Origin: Ehretia macrophylla
Lineage: Eukaryota; Streptophyta; Magnoliopsida; Boraginales; Ehretiaceae
Direction of reading: 5' to 3'
Assembly (NCBI GenBank): GCA_037974665.1
Contig: CM075764.1
Span: forward strand, 76,152,325-76,216,324
Length of the DNA stretch: 64,000 nucleotides
The notes beneath the pieces were generated by a model, which did no database searches, had not been told where the DNA came from, and saw nothing but the letters and a program-made list of their open reading frames with translations. The first letter of the stretch is position 1, and the number at the start of each line of letters is the position of its first letter. A program made the translations under genes and the position numbers. This document shows positions 12,484 to 25,379 of the stretch, one piece after another.

Positions 12484-12939
12484 ATATGAAAAGACCCTTT
12501 GAATTTTGATTTTGTTATGAATCTTGTTTTTTTTTTCTTCCTGTTATATTTCCTTGCAGGTTTGGGCAATTGCATATGTGTTGCTTGAATCTTTGGCTTT
12601 GGATTTAACTTATATGGTTTTAGTTTGTTTGGCTTATGAGTTTCAGTTGGGTAGTTTTTTTTATAAATATTTTGTTGTGATATCTCTCACTTTTGATTTG
12701 TTTGTTTATGTTTTTATTTGTTATGTAATCAAGTGTTGATTAATTCATTTATGGAATAATTGGGTTTATTTTTGTTTTATTATTTTTCATTTCCTGTTTG
12801 ATGACTATATTGTTAGTAATTTAGCAATTTTATCTTAAATTAATCCATTTAGATCTTTTTTTCAAGTGATTTCTAAGAGTTTGAGCTGTTGTTCATGTTA
12901 ATTCTTTTTACCTTACTTATTGGTTGATGCTCTTGTGTC

Positions 12940-13612
12940 CTTCAGATGTACAACTAAAGAAATTAGATCAAAAGTTGCATACTACTGCTGACCAGAATGT
13001 AAAGATGTGCCTGACACCTCTTATTCCAAGACATAGTTTTTGTACACGGCTTGCAAATTTGGACAAACTTTCTACAAAGCTTCAGCTTCTCTCTTGGGTG
13101 TCCAAGTTAACGCACAATGTACCTTATGTCATATGATTCTCGAGACCATTTATTCTTCAAGTGCTCCTTCAGTCGTAGAATTTGGAAAAATTGTTTGTGC
13201 AGGTCTGAGGTCAATGTACAAACTGTTAGATGGGACCAAGTTGTGTTGTATATGTGTAGATTGACGAGCAGGAATTCTCTCAAAGAGACGATTCTGAAGC
13301 TGGCTTTAATGTATGTAGTTACTATATTTGGCAGGACAAAAATGCAAGAATTTTTAACAACAGCGCTTCAATAGAGGAATTCATCTTGAAGAAAATCACA
13401 GAAGCAGTGCGCTTGAAGATCCTCATAGGAAAGAAATATTGCAACAATAGAACCAATCGGACTCTTTGTAATGCTTGGGATGTAAATGAGATCCTTGACT
13501 AGTTGGGAGGGCCATTTTTGTAACTATCTTATAGATGTAAAGGCTTTGCCATAGTTTTGATTGAGAAATGAAAAGCTTTGTTGCTGACCCAGCGAAAAAA
13601 AAAAAAAAAAGA
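12940..13612 (+). mobile_element. 5'-truncated LINE (L1-type) with poly(A) tail
   Basis: Only the 3' end survives. The region encodes pieces of the reverse-transcriptase zinc-binding domain that closes plant L1 ORF2: IPRHSFCTRLANLDKLSTK, then CTLCHMILET, then DHLFFKCSFSRRIWKN. These lie in different frames, so at least two frameshifts are present. A short 3' UTR follows and ends in a run of A at about 13596-13611. The 5' border (about 12940) is where similarity stops. I found no convincing target-site duplication. Confidence 0.8.
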
Positions 13613-13681
13613 AGATGAACTTGATGCTACCTCCTTTCATTTGGTCATGTAATCGAAGAAAAAGAAAAGGAAGAATGAACT

Positions 13682-16600
13682 TGTTGGGGCACATATACTT
13701 AAGAGGGGTGAATTAAGTATCTAGCCAATTACTACCAATTAAAAATTCAATATAAACAATTGCAATTCAATCAAGCAATATATCGAACATGTAGAAGACA
13801 CAAGTAATGAATGTAAAAAGAGTAAAGGGATAGAAAATGAACACAATAATTTATGGTGGTTCGCTAATCTACATCCACGATCTACTCTCCTTAGGATTTC
13901 AATTAGCTCCACTAGAGTTGCTTCTTCAAAAATTGGTGAAGCATAAACCAACAATACAATACATCTTGAATCCACGAGAGTAGTACAAGCCTCTTCACTT
14001 CTTTAAATTCACAAAAAAGATTTCAAACACTCTATACAATGTGTGAGACCCCGAATTTTCATTTATAAGCAATTACGTGTTTTCACTTGTCTATATGTTA
14101 TTTGAATTAATATATATGCATATGTGTGATTTACTAAAAGATAATATGTTAAATGTGCATTTTGATTTCATTTGAATAACATTTTTTGATGACTTTTCAT
14201 CTTCTTTGATAAAACTATACATTATACTTTAATTACATGAAATAATATGTTTAAATATATGTTTTTTTCATCTAAAATAATCCTACAATGGCACTTTAGA
14301 AGTTAGAAACAAAAACAAAGGTTAATTTAGACTTTTGTCATTTAAAAACTTAATTTTAGCTAACTTTGACTTTGTTGTCTTGCTTTGACTTAACTATATA
14401 ACATTATATACATGCAATACAAGGCAAAAACACCACATTTTCTCACACACATTGCCGTGAGCCCAAGGAGAAGAAGGAATAGTGCTTTTCTAGGTTTTCA
14501 AATAATTTTTGAAGAAAAATACTTGATTCAAAGCCAAATCCTTCCATTCAAAGCTTGATTTTGCCTATTCTACTTGTGTTCTACCTATTTCTAGCCTTTT
14601 TTTTGCATACAAGGTGAGGGATAAAACTAGATCTTAAAATTAAAGTTTATGTCAAAGTTTTGAAAGTGTATATATAGTTGTTATATGGTTATAATAGCTT
14701 GTGATTATTGCTAGATAGGTGTTGTAGACTAACATAGTGTGATTTTAGCTTTTTTAATCGGTGCCTTGTTATAGTTTTATTTTATATGTTATTATTTTGA
14801 TTATTTAGTTAAAATAAGGTTTGATTCTTGTTGTATTGGTTGTATATGAGTTGTATATGCTTGAGTGTACTTGTATAGCATAGAATAGCAAAGTTATAAT
14901 GCAAAAATGATGAAATGTTGGATGGTTTAGTGGCTGAATTTTCCAGCCGCCTAGGTTGTCGGGATTATTGGGCTTATTTTGGATGTCTTTTGGGTTGCTC
15001 TCGAGGTGGTTTAGGTGCTTGCTTTAGCCGTTAAGCGATAGGAGAAGGTTCTGGGGGTTGTTTGGTTGTTTAATTTTGAGTTATGTTGTTAGAAAGTTGA
15101 AATTATGTTACTTTGAATTAATTGAGTGTTGTTTTAGGTCCTTTTGCATTGATTGTGAGGTTGAAACTTTAGTTGGTGTTAAGTAGGCTTGGGGTTGGTT
15201 AAATGTTGAAATGTGTGTTGAGTTTGGATGACCTACTTTGCCATCTAACTAAGTGTCCTTAAGTGTTGAGATACTAATTGTTGAAGCGTTGAATTGTTGG
15301 TTGTTTAATGTTGTAGTGCCGGGAGACAACCTACTTTGTTGTTCTCTTGTGATGTAAGTGTTAAGTGTTAAAAGTTGTGAGACATGATAGGGTTATGTCA
15401 CCTCGGGCGGTATTGGGCTTGCTGGGTTACATTGACATGACTATCATGTTCTATCATCTATCCCGCATGAACGGAGAATGTTCATGGGGTGTGGGTCTAA
15501 CTTGGGTACATCCGGATAATATCAGTGGGAGAGATAATAAGTTGGTTGAGTTTGTGATAGAGGTATAAGGAGCTACATCAACAAGTGTGAACGTATCCTT
15601 ATTGATTGGTTACTTATATTGCTATATTTGGGTTGTTAATGTTTGTTGTGCATTCATTGTTTCCAAGGGTGTTTTCGAAAGGGTTTTCATGAAAATGTTT
15701 TCAAAACCTCCAATTGAACCCTCATTGAGTTGGTGAAAACTCATCCTCTTTGCTAACCTTTCAGGTAAGCCTGAGCAAGACCTAGTGTTTGTGTCTCAAG
15801 AAGTTGAGGTTGAGCCTTATGTGGACGAGTCTTATGTGCCAGAGCCTCACCCTTGAGTGCTTGTTTGGGGAAGCTCATATGTTGTATTTATGTTTATATT
15901 TATGTTGAATGTATGAAAAACTTGCAGTTTTTAATGTTGAAGTTTACTTTAAGTTAGTGGTTTGTATCTAATGCTAGCTTAGTTGGTTTATTTTGATTGT
16001 GTATATATTGATAAGCTAGCTTGGTATCTATTTTGAATATGTATATTATGGTTTGTCTTGAATGGTTGAAACTGAGGCATTATAATTTGTTTTAATGTTG
16101 GTTGGATGAAATATGAAATATGTTGGTTACCTTGTGGCTTTGTGAAGTTGTCGTTGGTTGCGGGTTGTTTGAAGTTGAATCGGTTTAGGGTTTTGTTGTC
16201 CATATTACAGATGTTATAATGCCAAAATTCTGCCGCGTCCTGACTTGATCATAAGTGGGGTTGTGTTGGGGCGTGACACAATGAATCTCTCAAAGCTATA
16301 TATCTAGAGTGAATATCTCACAATAAGAATGAAGTAGATGTTGAGTATAATGTGTCTCTCTTTAAGAACAAATGAATACAATTTGAAGCTCTATTGAATT
16401 CTCAATGATTTGCAAGTTAAAGCTCAATTAATGTGTAAGCAATGTGTTTTTAATAATAAGAAAGCTTTAGAAAAATTACTTGTAGTTGGATCAATGCAAA
16501 TGGTATGTTTTGGAATATATAAACAACCATTCTACCAGCGATATTACGACTATATATTTCAAAAGCCGGTTGAAGGACTCACTCGGCTTTTCTCGACCGA

Positions 16601-17260
16601 CATCGTTTGGAAAAGCCGGTTGAGTGATGCCAATTGACATACTCACCCGACATTGCTTGATCGGCTTGTACTTCCTAAACCAGTTGACTGAAGTCGGTCG
16701 ACTTACTCGACCGGCTTTGCTCAACCAACTTGTCTCGTTTTTCCAAGATAAGCTATGATGTTTGAAAGCCTTTTCAAGTAAAAAGTATGCACACCATTTA
16801 AGAAAGCTTTTTAGATAAATTTATCAATTTGAAGAGAAAGAAAATAAAAAACATTGTTTTAGAAACTCAAATTGATTTTCAACAACAACTTAAAATCAAG
16901 TAAAAAGCTTTTTCAAAGGGAATGAGATTTTTGAGCTTTATCGAGCATTTCAAAGATATTTTACATTTAAAAAGTCGGTACCCCTTATGACTCCACGTCT
17001 CCTTCCTTGTAACTCACTCTTCATTCTTTAAAGGCAAGATCTCAACTTGGATGGTCTTTTAACCTTCAAGGATCTTCATCTTTCTAGGCACTTGATCTTG
17101 CTTTACCTTTGAGATAGGAACAAAGAATAATCCACAAGCTTGATCTCACAATCTATGCACAACTTTCAAACATTGCAACACTTGTATAAACAATGATTAG
17201 GCAATGCTATCCAAATGAATAAGATTTTTTTGTCACCAAAATACTAGATTAAAACCCTTA
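13682..17260. mobile_element. LTR-type repeat split by a solo LTR
   Basis: Sequence starting TGTTGGGGCACATATACTTA, with AGAGGGGTGAATTAAG following, resembles a dispersed plant LTR family. It breaks at 14041 and resumes at 16284 across the inserted solo LTR. The part after the insertion carries degenerate CCGGTTGA / TCGACCGGC motifs at 16560-16720. No coding domain is recognised. The borders and the family (copia-like) are uncertain. Confidence 0.4.
14037..16283 (+). mobile_element. Solo LTR, Ty3/gypsy-like, 2.2 kb, with 5-bp target duplication
   Basis: The LTR spans 14042-16278, begins TGTGAGACCCCG and ends GGGGCGTGACA, with the 5-bp target duplication CAATG on both sides (14037-14041, 16279-16283). 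There is no internal region, so this is a solo LTR left after recombination between the two LTRs of one element. Its ends match those of the LTR at 56023-58536 and, in reverse orientation, 22294-24111, so all three belong to related families. Confidence 0.85.
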
Positions 17261-18088
17261 GGCTAACGGAATTGTCTCTCAGAAGAATTTGTTTTCCTTT
17301 TCCTTGAAGCTAGATTGTTATTAACTTTAGTTGCTTTGTATATGGATTAATATGACACCACTAGATAGTTTAAATGTTGCTCAAGAATCATGAAATATGT
17401 ATTAATGGATTTGATTTTCTTTTTTACTACTTATTAATGGAGTTGAAATTAGCTAGATAAAAGAGGCAATAATTGAAATTATCGGAATTCAAGCCTCATG
17501 CTTAACATGAACATAGAAAATTATGCAAAAGGCAGCCTACCAAAGTACAAAAATTTGTAGAGAACCATTCAATCCAGATTACACATAAATAGTAATAGAA
17601 GAAATACATATATTATAGCTGATAAAAAGTGCAACAAACTCAAATTCTAGCCTTATCTTCATTTAGGGAACATTGAGGTGAAATGATCCGAGTTTAAAAC
17701 AAAGGCCTAACACAAAAATGAAATGGTAATGTTAGAATAACGAAGATGAATTAGAAAAAAACTCACGACCATGGTCGATTTTCTAACTAACCCGATTGGC
17801 ATGCGTACTAATAGAGTATTGACTTTGGTTAGATGGTATTTCATATCCTATATAACTAGTAGAGGTCAAAGAGACATGCGTTGTTCTCACATCTTGATAT
17901 TGAGAATGTTCTTCCAAAGTGAATGAAAGATATTGTCCTTGGGTAATTGGAAGAATCTGTTGTTAGATGAAAGGAAGACACTGTTGATTTATGAAAGTCA
18001 GCTCATGTGTAGATGCATCATCTTATGTGGCCTAATAAATTTCAAGACATGTAATTAGTAAGGAAAACATAACATATAGTTTTGAAAA
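17261..18088. other. interior of the Mutator-like element, non-coding
   Basis: AT-rich sequence between the split LTR-type repeat and the transposase pseudogene. No motif is recognised. It is presumably MULE 3' flank. Confidence 0.35.
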
Positions 18089-20223
18089 TCAGTATATCAA
18101 ACAAATCTTTTGAAAAAGACTGAAAAATGATAATACTTGTTTATGCCTTTTTTGTTTTTTCTTCTTCATATGGTTCTTCTTTAGGTTCTTCTTTAATGTG
18201 CTCCTAATGTGTTTTCTCCCACGTGGCACTTTGATATATCTTTTAGCAACTCTTTTTGCCTGGGTCTTACCTACTGAACAGACCTTAGTTGATCCCACTT
18301 GGTTGTGGCTCGACTCACTAACTTGATAGGTTTGAAGCATTTCTTCAATGGTCTTTAATAATTCTTCACCTTGCTTCAAAGAAAATTTATATGTTTTTTC
18401 ATTTTCACATCCTCTACATGAAATCTTGTGGAATAGAGAAGTTAATGTCTTGTATCTCAAAGTTCGTTCCTTCCTCGGATCACTCTCAATAACACGACCA
18501 TGCATGTCATTTACTTCCTCAGATCTAGCTGCCCCTGTCTATCTTGTTAGAATGTAACTATCAGCACAAAAAGGCCTCGCATATCAAACAATTGCATGTG
18601 CATGATAAAATGTTGTTTTTACCTCTTGTCACTCAATGGTATCTTCTACACCTTGGTGGAGGAGATATAATAAAAAGCTGATATCCTCATTCCTTCCCTT
18701 TTTTCATTAAATCAACTTCAAGTGACATTACATATTCATTCTGAAACTCTTCAAAGTCTTTTTTGTGTATGTTGGAACAACATGTTGCAACCATCTGGTT
18801 TGGACATTCAATTTAGGCAACTTATAACTCAAAAAATACTTTGCAACACGCTTTTTGTCTCTTTTATCTTCAACCATAGTTTCAAAGTGAGTGAAAAATT
18901 GTGAAAACTCATAATTTGACTTTAAATATAACTTCAAGTCTGCATTTGTACTCTCACTCAATTGTGTGCTCTACATTCCAACTGACCAATGCCATCTAAC
19001 ATATGGTCGCGCCTATTTCTGTCGCAATTCAAATATCATTTTTAACCATGTATTTTCTCTCAAACTAAATCTATCAAGCATGACATTCCATTCAGCAAGC
19101 CATTCATCTTCTTCTTCTGGTTCATCAAAAAATCGCCCTAATACATGGTCAACCTTACCATCACCCTAAAAATATGATTGATATGTTTCAATGCATTTTG
19201 CATTATATGCCACTTTCACAAATGATGAAATGTATTAGGTATAACATTTTCTAAAGCTTTTGCTATTGCGGCATCTTGATCAGTAAAGATGGTCTTAGGA
19301 TGCTTGTTTGACATAACTTGTAGGAATGTCAAAAACAACCAAGAAAAATAGTCAGCAGTTTCATCATACATTAAAGAAGCTCCAAAAATTACCATCTCAT
19401 GGTGATAATTAAACCCTAAGAAATTAGTAAATGGATGAGAATATTTATGCAACTTATAAGTAGTGTCAAATGAAACTACGTCACCAAAGTGTCCATAATC
19501 AATTATCATTTAAGCAACAACCTCAAATATATTAGTCATTTTTTTCTCATTATCCAATTGAAATGTATGATAGAATGACTGATTTTGTGTTGTTTGGTCT
19601 TGAAAATATTTCAATATGTCCCCAATCTCACCATAAGCTAAAGCCTTTTGTCGTTTGGTGCGAAGGTAATTTTTGTGATCAATCTTTTAAAATCCAAGAC
19701 ATTCCTTCCCACCAACCTTTCTACCCATTAACTCATAAGACTTGCACAGAGAAATTCCAGAATCTTCAACTAATTCAATTTGTTCACTTTGTACAACAGA
19801 TATTCTTCGTTGAGACAGCAACATATGTACAAGTTCAAGTCTTACTACCTCATGGTTATGTTTAGAAAAAAACTCATAAACTACATATTTTCCTATACTT
19901 TTATCTAATTTAACTTTCAAACATGAAGTACATCCAGTCCGGGTCTCAGCTCTAGGATTTTTTACAAGATGATCCCTTTTGTTAGGTTCTTTACATCCTT
20001 CTTTAGAACAAACATATATCCTATATGCCCATTTCCCATCAACATTCTTCTTAGTAGCCTGAATTCTAATGCTAAATCCAATTATTCCTCCATAACAACT
20101 ATAAAATTGATATGCATGCTCTATATGAAAAATCATACCTTTATATGGTATATATTTGTCGTCGTCATCTTTATCAACACTCGAAGTCTTTATTGTATTT
20201 TCCATGTTGACAATCTGAACCAA
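18089..20223 (-). pseudogene. FAR1-type MULE transposase, decayed
   Basis: Read on the - strand from about 20205. The first 178 codons hold a FAR1 DNA-binding domain: YIPYKGMIFHIEHAYQFYSC near residue 25, then VCSKEGC, TRTGCTSC and FFSKHNHEV as the zinc ligands. Next, at 19509-19216, comes the MULE core (FGDVVSFDTTYKLHKYSHPF, ending near TIFTDQDAAIAKALENV) with two of the catalytic Asp positions. Then 18961-18728 shows STNADLKLYLKSNYEFSQFF, a FAR1-family helical region, and 18505-18089 a basic tail beginning near DPRKERTLRYKTL. Several stops and frameshifts separate these parts, and the SWIM zinc finger expected between the last two is reduced to a remnant (CTCNCLICEAFLC). It lies between the inverted arms at 11.6 and 22.0 kb, so I take it as the transposon's own gene and not a domesticated FRS gene. 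Confidence 0.85.
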
Positions 20224-20378
20224 GATGAAGGATGAGGATCATTTGAGGAGACAAGGTAGAAGAGGTAAATTGTGTGAGAATGCAAAAAAGAGAAGTGGGA
20301 GTAAGAGATTTTTAATGTGGCGGGAGAAGAAAATGAAAAAAAGGGAGGAAAAACTATATTTTGGTTTTAATTTTGGTT

Positions 20379-21969
20379 TCTAATGAAGATGAATGCTATC
20401 TAGATATAGCCAAGGTCTTTAAAAATTTATAACGCAGCGGAAACATAATAGCATGCTTACCTTGGATCAAACCACATAATTCTAAGAACTATCACATAAA
20501 CGAAACTAACATGTGAATTCTAATTGTGTAAAAATAAAAAATCAGCAAGTAGTAGAATTTATTACCTGGATTCTTTAGCTTTGAATCTTAACGAAAAACA
20601 CAAAATTCAACCTCAAACTTGTAGGAAGATTTGCAAGCTTTGGAGACAAAGAACACCTCTTGATCTTCTCCTCTATGACCTTTTTCCTTCTCTAAAATGC
20701 TATGAAGAATTGTGGGATTCTTCTTCTTACTCCTTGATCTGCGTGTGAAAGAGAAGAGAGATTTCTCTTTTTTTCTTGCTTTGTGTTGTGTAAGTGCATA
20801 TGTGTGAGAGGTAGAAAAGAGCTTTATTTATAGATAAGAAAAGGTTAGGAAGGTGAAACCCAGTTGGATTAGGACATAGTGCCACAAACTAACAAGAAAT
20901 GTATTTGGACACTTCTATGAACCTTGGACTCCAAGTAAGCCATCATTATCCAACTAACACACCTTCTAGAAGCTCTACACCTCATCCATATCTAGCTCCA
21001 TGTTTCTTGCACTAAGTTGCTAAATTAAATATAGTAAGATTCCATAATGAGCTCAATAGTCAATTCAGAAATTCCATTACTAAAAATGGAAAGTCTACCT
21101 GACTAAGACTTCTAGTTACATTAGGACTCTTAATTTAGCAACTCCTAGATATATAGGGAACTATTAAAATACAACATTAGCATCAAATAGGAAGTAGGCT
21201 AGAAGAAGGACCAAAATACATAAACAACTTGGCTATTGAAAAGACCAAAATGCCCCTGCTAACCCTATAGCACATTTAGGCTTTTCAAACTTGAGTTATT
21301 CTATTAAAAAGTCATGGCTGCATTCCAAGCTGAGTATTATTGTTCACAAAAACTTTTGTACTATGTCACATGACGTCATAGATTATGTATTGTATACGCA
21401 CATTCTAACTAATAACACCCATATGCCTAACACAAAGAGTTATTGACCCATAGTTGAGGTCTCACCCATAGTGCATCAAAGCACATGAATCTAATTTCAT
21501 CAGTTCATCCATATATGCTCAAGATTAAGAGTATTGATCACTTTGTAGTATAAGGTATATTTGATCTCTATCTTTGATAGTACCTATTAAAAGATCATAC
21601 CTAAGTTGCCCGTTCAACGTGTGACACACATACTAGCGAGGCTTAGTCTGGAAACTTACCAATGACCAAGGCAGGTTATACTTCTCAGGAGACTATCTCA
21701 CTACAACCTAAACCATGATGAAATGTCCATCTCCTTCATTCAGTTATGAACTGAATCTAAAACCAAGTGTCTATGACTTAGACATTCTGTGCTCGGTCAC
21801 CATGCACCTAAGTCGTTCATTTTGGATCAAGGACTTCTATACAAACAAATACACGTAAATAGAAGAGAGAGAATAAGAATGAATGCTTTCATTAACAATA
21901 ATATGTATCCAATATCATTGAAATGTCACGTGCTAGTGAGCTTTAAGGTATACTAATCCCAACATCTAA
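20379..21969 (-). mobile_element. Solo LTR, Ty1/copia-like, 1.6 kb, with 5-bp target duplication
   Basis: The LTR spans 20384-21964. On the - strand it starts TGTTGGGATTAGTATACC. The 5-bp duplication TCTAA flanks it perfectly (20379-20383, 21965-21969). There is no internal region. It is related to the LTRs at 52917 and 55401 (shared TGTTGGG...TATGCC-like start, GAGCATAT.TGGAT, TTTGATTCACTA-like words, GGGCATTTTGGTC). It sits between the transposase pseudogene and the right arm of the MULE, so it inserted into the MULE. Confidence 0.85.
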
Positions 21970-22172
21970 TGTGTTGTAGAAATATTGAACATAGGAGAAA
22001 AAGAGGAGAATTGAGAGAAAAAGTTGGGTTTTTTTGTTTTAATTCTATTGTTTATTGAACGATCAGGATTTAATATAATTTAAAAATGAAACGGATGGTT
22101 GAGATGAAAAGTTAGAAAGTTAGAGCAAAGTCTAAGTTAGGAGAGGATTCTGATCCTAAATATTTAGACAAA
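21970..22172 (-). repeat. right inverted-repeat arm of the Mutator-like element
   Basis: Reverse-complement partner of 11607-11810. Shared reversed words include GAAAAGTTAGAAAGTTAGAG and ATTTAATATAATTTAAAAA. The inner end is cut by the copia solo LTR. Beyond 22172 the similarity stops, while a fragment similar to the outer left arm reappears at 24955-25079. Confidence 0.7.
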
Positions 22173-22288
22173 ATAACCCCTACCATCTAAACCCATATAT
22201 ATCACACATCAAACACACAACCCCTCCAAAAACTCGCTTTCCTCTATCATCATCATCATCATCGATATACTCTCATTTTCGAAGGGCC

Positions 22289-24116
22289 TGTTATGTCATG
22301 CCCCAACTCGACCCCACTTATGATCAGTCAGGATGCAACGAAATTTCGGCAATATAATGTTTGTAACATGAACAACAGGACTCTAAACTAGTCCTTTATA
22401 ACATCACACAACCAACTTCAAACTTCAACAACAACTCCATAACCATTTCATCAATATACAACACATCCAATACCGTACATTAAACAACCATACAACATCC
22501 CAACCACAAGTCATACGCCTCCGTTTCAACAACATACATCAAGCTATACTATACATATGAAAAATAGATATTAAAGCTAGTCTAGCAACCTAAGCATATT
22601 CCAAAAGTAAGACTACTAAACTAGCAATATACAATCCACTATCTTTTTAGTGTGTTATACAATACAAACATCAAAGCTTAAACATTACATCATACTACAT
22701 AATACAAAGCAATATAAAAGCACTCTAGCAAGACATAAAGGACAAGACTCTTGCTCATTGGACTCATCCACATATTGCTCGTACTCAGTCTCTTGAGGAA
22801 CGTACCCTAAGTCCGGCTCGGTAACACTTGAAAGTTAGCAAAGAGGGTGAGCTTATACAATATAAAGCTCAGCGAGGGTTCAAAAGATATTTTGGAAGCA
22901 TTTTCTTTACCACTTGGGAAAACACCCTATGAGCAATGAACGCACAATAAACATTAACAACAATTCAACTAAAGCAACACAAGTAACCAAGCATTAAGGA
23001 TACGTTACACTCGTTCTATTGAAGTTGTTCTCCTTGTACCTCTATCACGACCTCTATTATTCCACCTTATTACTCCCATTCAAGAGAATTCGGATACCCT
23101 GAAGTACGACCCAGTGCCCCATAGGACTCTCCGTCCACACGAGTGAGAGATTTGGCCATGGTGGTCGGGTTATCGCTTGGCAAGCCCGAGGCCGCCCAGG
23201 GTAACACAACACAACCAAGCCCAATAACAATTGCTATAAATATTCGCATGCACAACTAATCACTCAATCATGCAATCAACACACTCAGAGGGAACAACAA
23301 AGTAGGTCGCCCCTCGGCACTTCAACATTCACAATCAATTAAACAACACTACCACAAACAACAACTAAACAATTCTAAAATATCAAAGTTAGATGGCAAA
23401 GTTGGTCACCCAACTTATCACACATTTCAACATGCATTCAATAATCTAACATCAATTTAACAAAATAGCAACTACAAATGCATCAACCAAAAATTCAAGT
23501 CAACTTTAAAATAAAGAACTAATTTTTACCTCACCTTTGATCCCAAGCTAGGTTAGAAATGTGTAGAATAGGTGCCCAACAAGTAATTTCAAGCTTTGAA
23601 TGACTCAATTTGGCTTTGAAATGAAGATTCTATGCAAAATTTACTTTGAAAACCTAACTAAAAATATTTCTTCCTTCTCCCTCAAGGTGAACGACCACTA
23701 GGTGATAAATGAGTAGGTTTTGAACTTATTTTTCTGATTTATGAGTATATTTTGCATATATAATAGCATAGTCAACATTTTTGCAAAAATCAAAGTTGAC
23801 AACATTTAGTATTTTAGTTGTTTTAGCAAAAAATAGTACTATTTCTACTATCTAACTTACATACTAAATTTAGTAGACTATAAATATTTGACAACATTAT
23901 ATATGTGCATACATATACATACAACTAAGCTATAAAACCCGATTTTGCAAAAGAAGTTGAAAAGTCACCGTATTTATTTTGTAAATATGTTTTAAATGCA
24001 TTATCAATATATAATCATTTAATATCACATATTAATTCATATATATTATTTATAATAGCATTTAAATAGATAAAAAATGTATTTACAAATTAGGCAAAAT
24101 CGAGGTCTCATATGTT
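22289..24116 (-). mobile_element. Solo LTR, Ty3/gypsy-like, 1.8 kb, reverse orientation
   Basis: Positions 22294-24111. The + strand begins TGTCATGCCCCAACTCGACC and ends CGAGGTCTCATA, which are the reverse complements of the ends seen at 14042-16278. Flanking pentamers TGTTA (22289-22293) and TGTTC (24112-24116) agree at four of five positions and probably mark an aged target duplication. There is no internal region. Confidence 0.75.
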
Positions 24117-24954
24117 CTAGCAACACCACTAACAATTGAGATGTTTTTGATCTTAACATCTGATATAAATCTATAATGAACCAATGTCCAAAAAGAACTC
24201 ATAGATAAGAATACCAACCAACATACACTAATAACATAAACACATAAGATTACCAAAAGAAATTATTTTGAATCATATCCATCAGCCAATCAGTGAGCAA
24301 TTACATTGATAGCAAAAGAATTGCAATTTTTCCTATTTTATCATTACCAAGTATAAACAATGATGGAGTATATAAATCAAGCTACAGAAAAAAAAGATAC
24401 TACATTTAACTAAGACACATTAATTGTCTGAAACAAGTGACACATCAAACATATAGGCACACACCACACACACACATACAAATACCAGCATATATCAACA
24501 CCCAGACACATACCAACATACAGTCATGCACTAACACACAGACACACATCAACACACGGACACACTGTAAAAAAAAGATGGAAGGTTAGAAGAGTGGTCA
24601 ATGCCAGTGTGAGTGGCTAGAGTGGTGGTCAACGCGGTGTGGGGTAGTGCTTATGGAGTGGTAGTCATGGGAGGGCTGCCGTGGGTGTAAGAAAGGGGTT
24701 ATGGGTTTGTCGGGAGGGGGGGAGGAGGGGGGTAAAGAATGGGATGAGGGTTCTACCGTGTGGAAGAAATGGGTGCAGGAGGGGTTTCTGCTAGAAGGGG
24801 TAGGTATGGGTTTGGGGTGGGAAACGTGGGGAATGAATGGGTGGGGGCTGGGGTCTGCCATGGGGAGTGGGGGTTTGGGATGGGTTTTGTTCTTTTAAGG
24901 GTAATTTTGTCCTTAGAATTAATTGTAAGAGAAATTTAGAATTCAAAATTTATG
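24117..24954. repeat. CA-rich block followed by a G-rich block
   Basis: 24117-24430 shows nothing recognisable. 24440-24568 is a degenerate minisatellite of ACACA with CATCAACACAC and CAGACACA units. 24600-24895 then switches abruptly to a G-rich + strand with many GGG runs, including GGGAGGGGGGGAGGAGGGGG starting at 24712. Frames on both strands through the G-rich block are low-complexity and are not called as genes. Confidence 0.7.
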
Positions 24955-25079
24955 TTTTAACAGGAGTTTAATTCTGTTAAAATTGAGTGCAGTCAAGGGT
25001 TATTAAATAAAATTTTTAAAGTTAAGGGGTAATAAGTAGCACTATAAGTAAATATTTGGAAACAAAGTGAAGTTAACCT
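24955..25079 (-). repeat. outer right arm fragment, similar to 11480-11600
   Basis: The reverse complement of the end, AGGTTAACTTCACTT, matches GGGTTAAATTCACTT at 11480. TTATTACC and TTTAAAAATT words follow in the same order. It may be the true outer end of the large MULE, displaced by the insertion of the gypsy solo LTR and its neighbours, or the end of a separate related element. Confidence 0.5.
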
Positions 25080-25379
25080 TAAATTTTAATAGTTCATTGT
25101 AATATTTGAAACCTCAAGGGATGTATGAGTTTCTTCATTTTGAGGGGGTTAAATTTAATAAATTGGTATTTTCATAATTGAATTTTCAAAAACTAAAATT
25201 CTAAGAATTCAAATTCTTATGTTTATTTTGCCATTAAATTTTCAAAATAAGTAAATTTTGTTATTTTTTATTTTTGTCTTTTGAACAAAACTTTGTATAA
25301 TATTATACACAATTCCTTACACAGAGTTATTATACATGGTAACCAAATAACTAGTATCATTGATTGTCTTTTGCAAGTG
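25080..25379. other. AT-rich, nothing recognised
   Basis: No coding signal or clear repeat boundary on either strand. Confidence 0.4.

Noticed and set aside
24598-24898. Overlapping frames in the G-rich block (Pro/His-rich on one strand, Gly/Trp-rich on the other)
   Set aside because: Both are products of base skew, with no domain or splice support.
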